In this document: positions 23,290 through 24,263 of the stretch, in pieces
How the letters are laid out: every line of letters starts with the position of its first letter
Position numbering within the stretch: the first letter of the stretch is position 1
DNA from: Planctomycetales bacterium
GTDB lineage: Bacteria > Planctomycetota > Planctomycetia > Pirellulales > Thermoguttaceae
Assembly (NCBI GenBank): GCA_007119795.1
Contig: SKOZ01000058.1
Coordinates: 1 to 24,263 of the forward strand
Length of the DNA stretch: 24,263 nt
Direction: 5' to 3'
Program-made: the position numbers and the translations under genes
The notes under the pieces: model-generated
The model's input: only the letters and a program-made list of their open reading frames with translations
The model's database searches: none
What the model was told of the DNA's origin: nothing

Positions 23290-24263
23290 ATGACCGAGCC
23301 TGGCGACTTCAACCCCACCATTGCCGACGATCATCCCGCCGTTCACGTCGCCCCCTGCCCATCGTGCGGCGGGCTGGTGGAGGCGGAGGACGCCTTCTGC
23401 CACGGCTGCGGAGCGCGGCTGGACGGTGCGGGCCTGGTGGCCGCATCCGCGGTCGAATCGGCCGCCCCGCCGAAGCACCTGCGGTGCGAGAACTGCGGCG
23501 CCGAGGTGGCCCTCGATCCCGAGCAGCGGAGCTACGCCTGCGCGTTCTGCGACTCCAAGTACGTCGTCGAGCTGCCCGAGGAGGTCTCGAGGCGGCAGCC
23601 GCCCGAGTTCGTCATCGGCTTCGCCGTGACCGCCGAGGCGGCCCGCGAACGCTTCCGCGAGTGGATCGGCAGCAATTCCCTCTTCCGCCCCGGCGACCTG
23701 AAGTACGTGAGTCTGGTGGAGAAGGTGCGGGGGGTGTACTTGCCCTTCTGGTCGTTCTCCATGCGGGCCCGCAGCCAGTGGTCGGCCCAGATCGGCGAAT
23801 ACTGGTACCGCACCGAGACCTACACGACCAGGCAGGGCGGCAAGACCGTGACCAAGACCCGGCGCGTTCGGGAGACGGAGTGGTGGCCCCTGGCCGGGCG
23901 GCACCATCGCTATTACAACGGCTATCTGATCTCTGCCAGCAGGGGACTTTCCCAGGGCGAAGCGGAGGCGATCAAACCGTTCCACCTGGCTGCCCTGCGA
24001 CGCTACGCACCCCATTATCTGGCCGGCTGGGCAGCCGAAGACTACCGCCTGGAGTCCGACGAAGCACTGAAGCTCTGCCAGGAGGAGTTCTGCCGCCGCG
24101 AGCAGCAGCACGTGGCGGCTTTCCTGCCGGGCGATACCTACCGGGCGCTCTCCCTCCGCACCTTCTTCGAGGACGTCGGCTCCGACCTGATCCTGCTGCC
24201 GGTCTACGTCCTCACCTACCGCTACCACGACAAGCTCTACCGCTTCCTGGTCAACGGCCAGAC
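23290..24263 (+). CDS. Zinc-ribbon protein of unknown function (runs off right edge)
   Basis: The frame from the ATG at 23290 stays open for 324 codons to the window edge. Two consecutive zinc ribbons are visible: C23/C26 with C37/C40 (CPSC, CHGC), and C66/C69 with C85/C88 (CENC, CAFC). They are followed by a long conserved-looking domain with YLPFWSFSMRARSQW, EWWPLAGRHHRYY and, near the end, LLPVYVLTYRYHDKLYRFLVNG. The last phrase suggests a pattern in which a membrane span follows in related proteins, but that lies beyond the window. I do not know the function; the ribbons suggest nucleic-acid or protein binding. It could be the last gene of the sigma operon or an independent one: the gap is 119 bp. 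Confidence 0.75.
   Translation, partial: MTEPGDFNPTIADDHPAVHVAPCPSCGGLVEAEDAFCHGCGARLDGAGLVAASAVESAAPPKHLRCENCGAEVALDPEQRSYACAFCDSKYVVELPEEVSRRQPPEFVIGFAVTAEAARERFREWIGSNSLFRPGDLKYVSLVEKVRGVYLPFWSFSMRARSQWSAQIGEYWYRTETYTTRQGGKTVTKTRRVRETEWWPLAGRHHRYYNGYLISASRGLSQGEAEAIKPFHLAALRRYAPHYLAGWAAEDYRLESDEALKLCQEEFCRREQQHVAAFLPGDTYRALSLRTFFEDVGSDLILLPVYVLTYRYHDKLYRFLVNGQ

Overview
The window looks like a piece of a GC-rich bacterial chromosome, most likely from a planctomycete (Pirellulales-like). This is inferred from several traits together: a response regulator with its HTH domain at the N terminus, an ECF sigma / anti-sigma / exported PDZ operon, a Tat-exported sugar-isomerase-like protein, and the general look of the proteins. 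No rRNA, tRNA, CRISPR array, transposase or integrase was found.

Layout. 1-1570 (minus strand): the start of a small conserved protein that runs off the left edge, thymidylate kinase (tmk), and a membrane M50-like metalloprotease. 1571 to about 5010 is an accessory pocket with visibly lower GC. Single 60-base rows counted by hand give about 55% at 2581-2640 and about 68% at 5641-5700. The pocket holds an AAA ATPase translationally coupled to a RloB-family protein (a likely RloA/RloB-type defence pair), an unrecognised membrane protein, and the wreck of a second AAA ATPase. A small membrane protein (5035-5298, minus) follows.

5463-9621 (plus) is a compact NAD-salvage operon, pncB-nadE-nrtR. 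Its promoter is overlapped by a 21-bp imperfect palindrome, which suggests feedback control by the NrtR repressor encoded at its end. 9603-11785 (minus) is a two-component pair: a response regulator followed by a soluble histidine kinase, driven by a perfect consensus promoter about 230 nt upstream. 11786-12736 is a 951-bp stretch with no recognisable gene. 12737-14560 (minus) is mnmG.

15169-19398 (plus) is an arginine operon, argB-argD-argF, with hypE attached directly behind argF. ArgF and the HypF/HypE system both draw on carbamoyl phosphate. A Tat-exported xylose-isomerase-like TIM-barrel protein (minus) converges on hypE. 20659-23170 (plus) is an ECF sigma factor, its membrane anti-sigma factor and an exported PDZ protein. 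A zinc-ribbon protein begins at 23290 and runs off the right edge.

The least ordinary parts are the RloA/RloB pocket with its decayed neighbour ATPase, the pncB promoter/operator, the argF-hypE linkage, the structured argB leader, and a set of short perfect intergenic palindromes without U-tracts.
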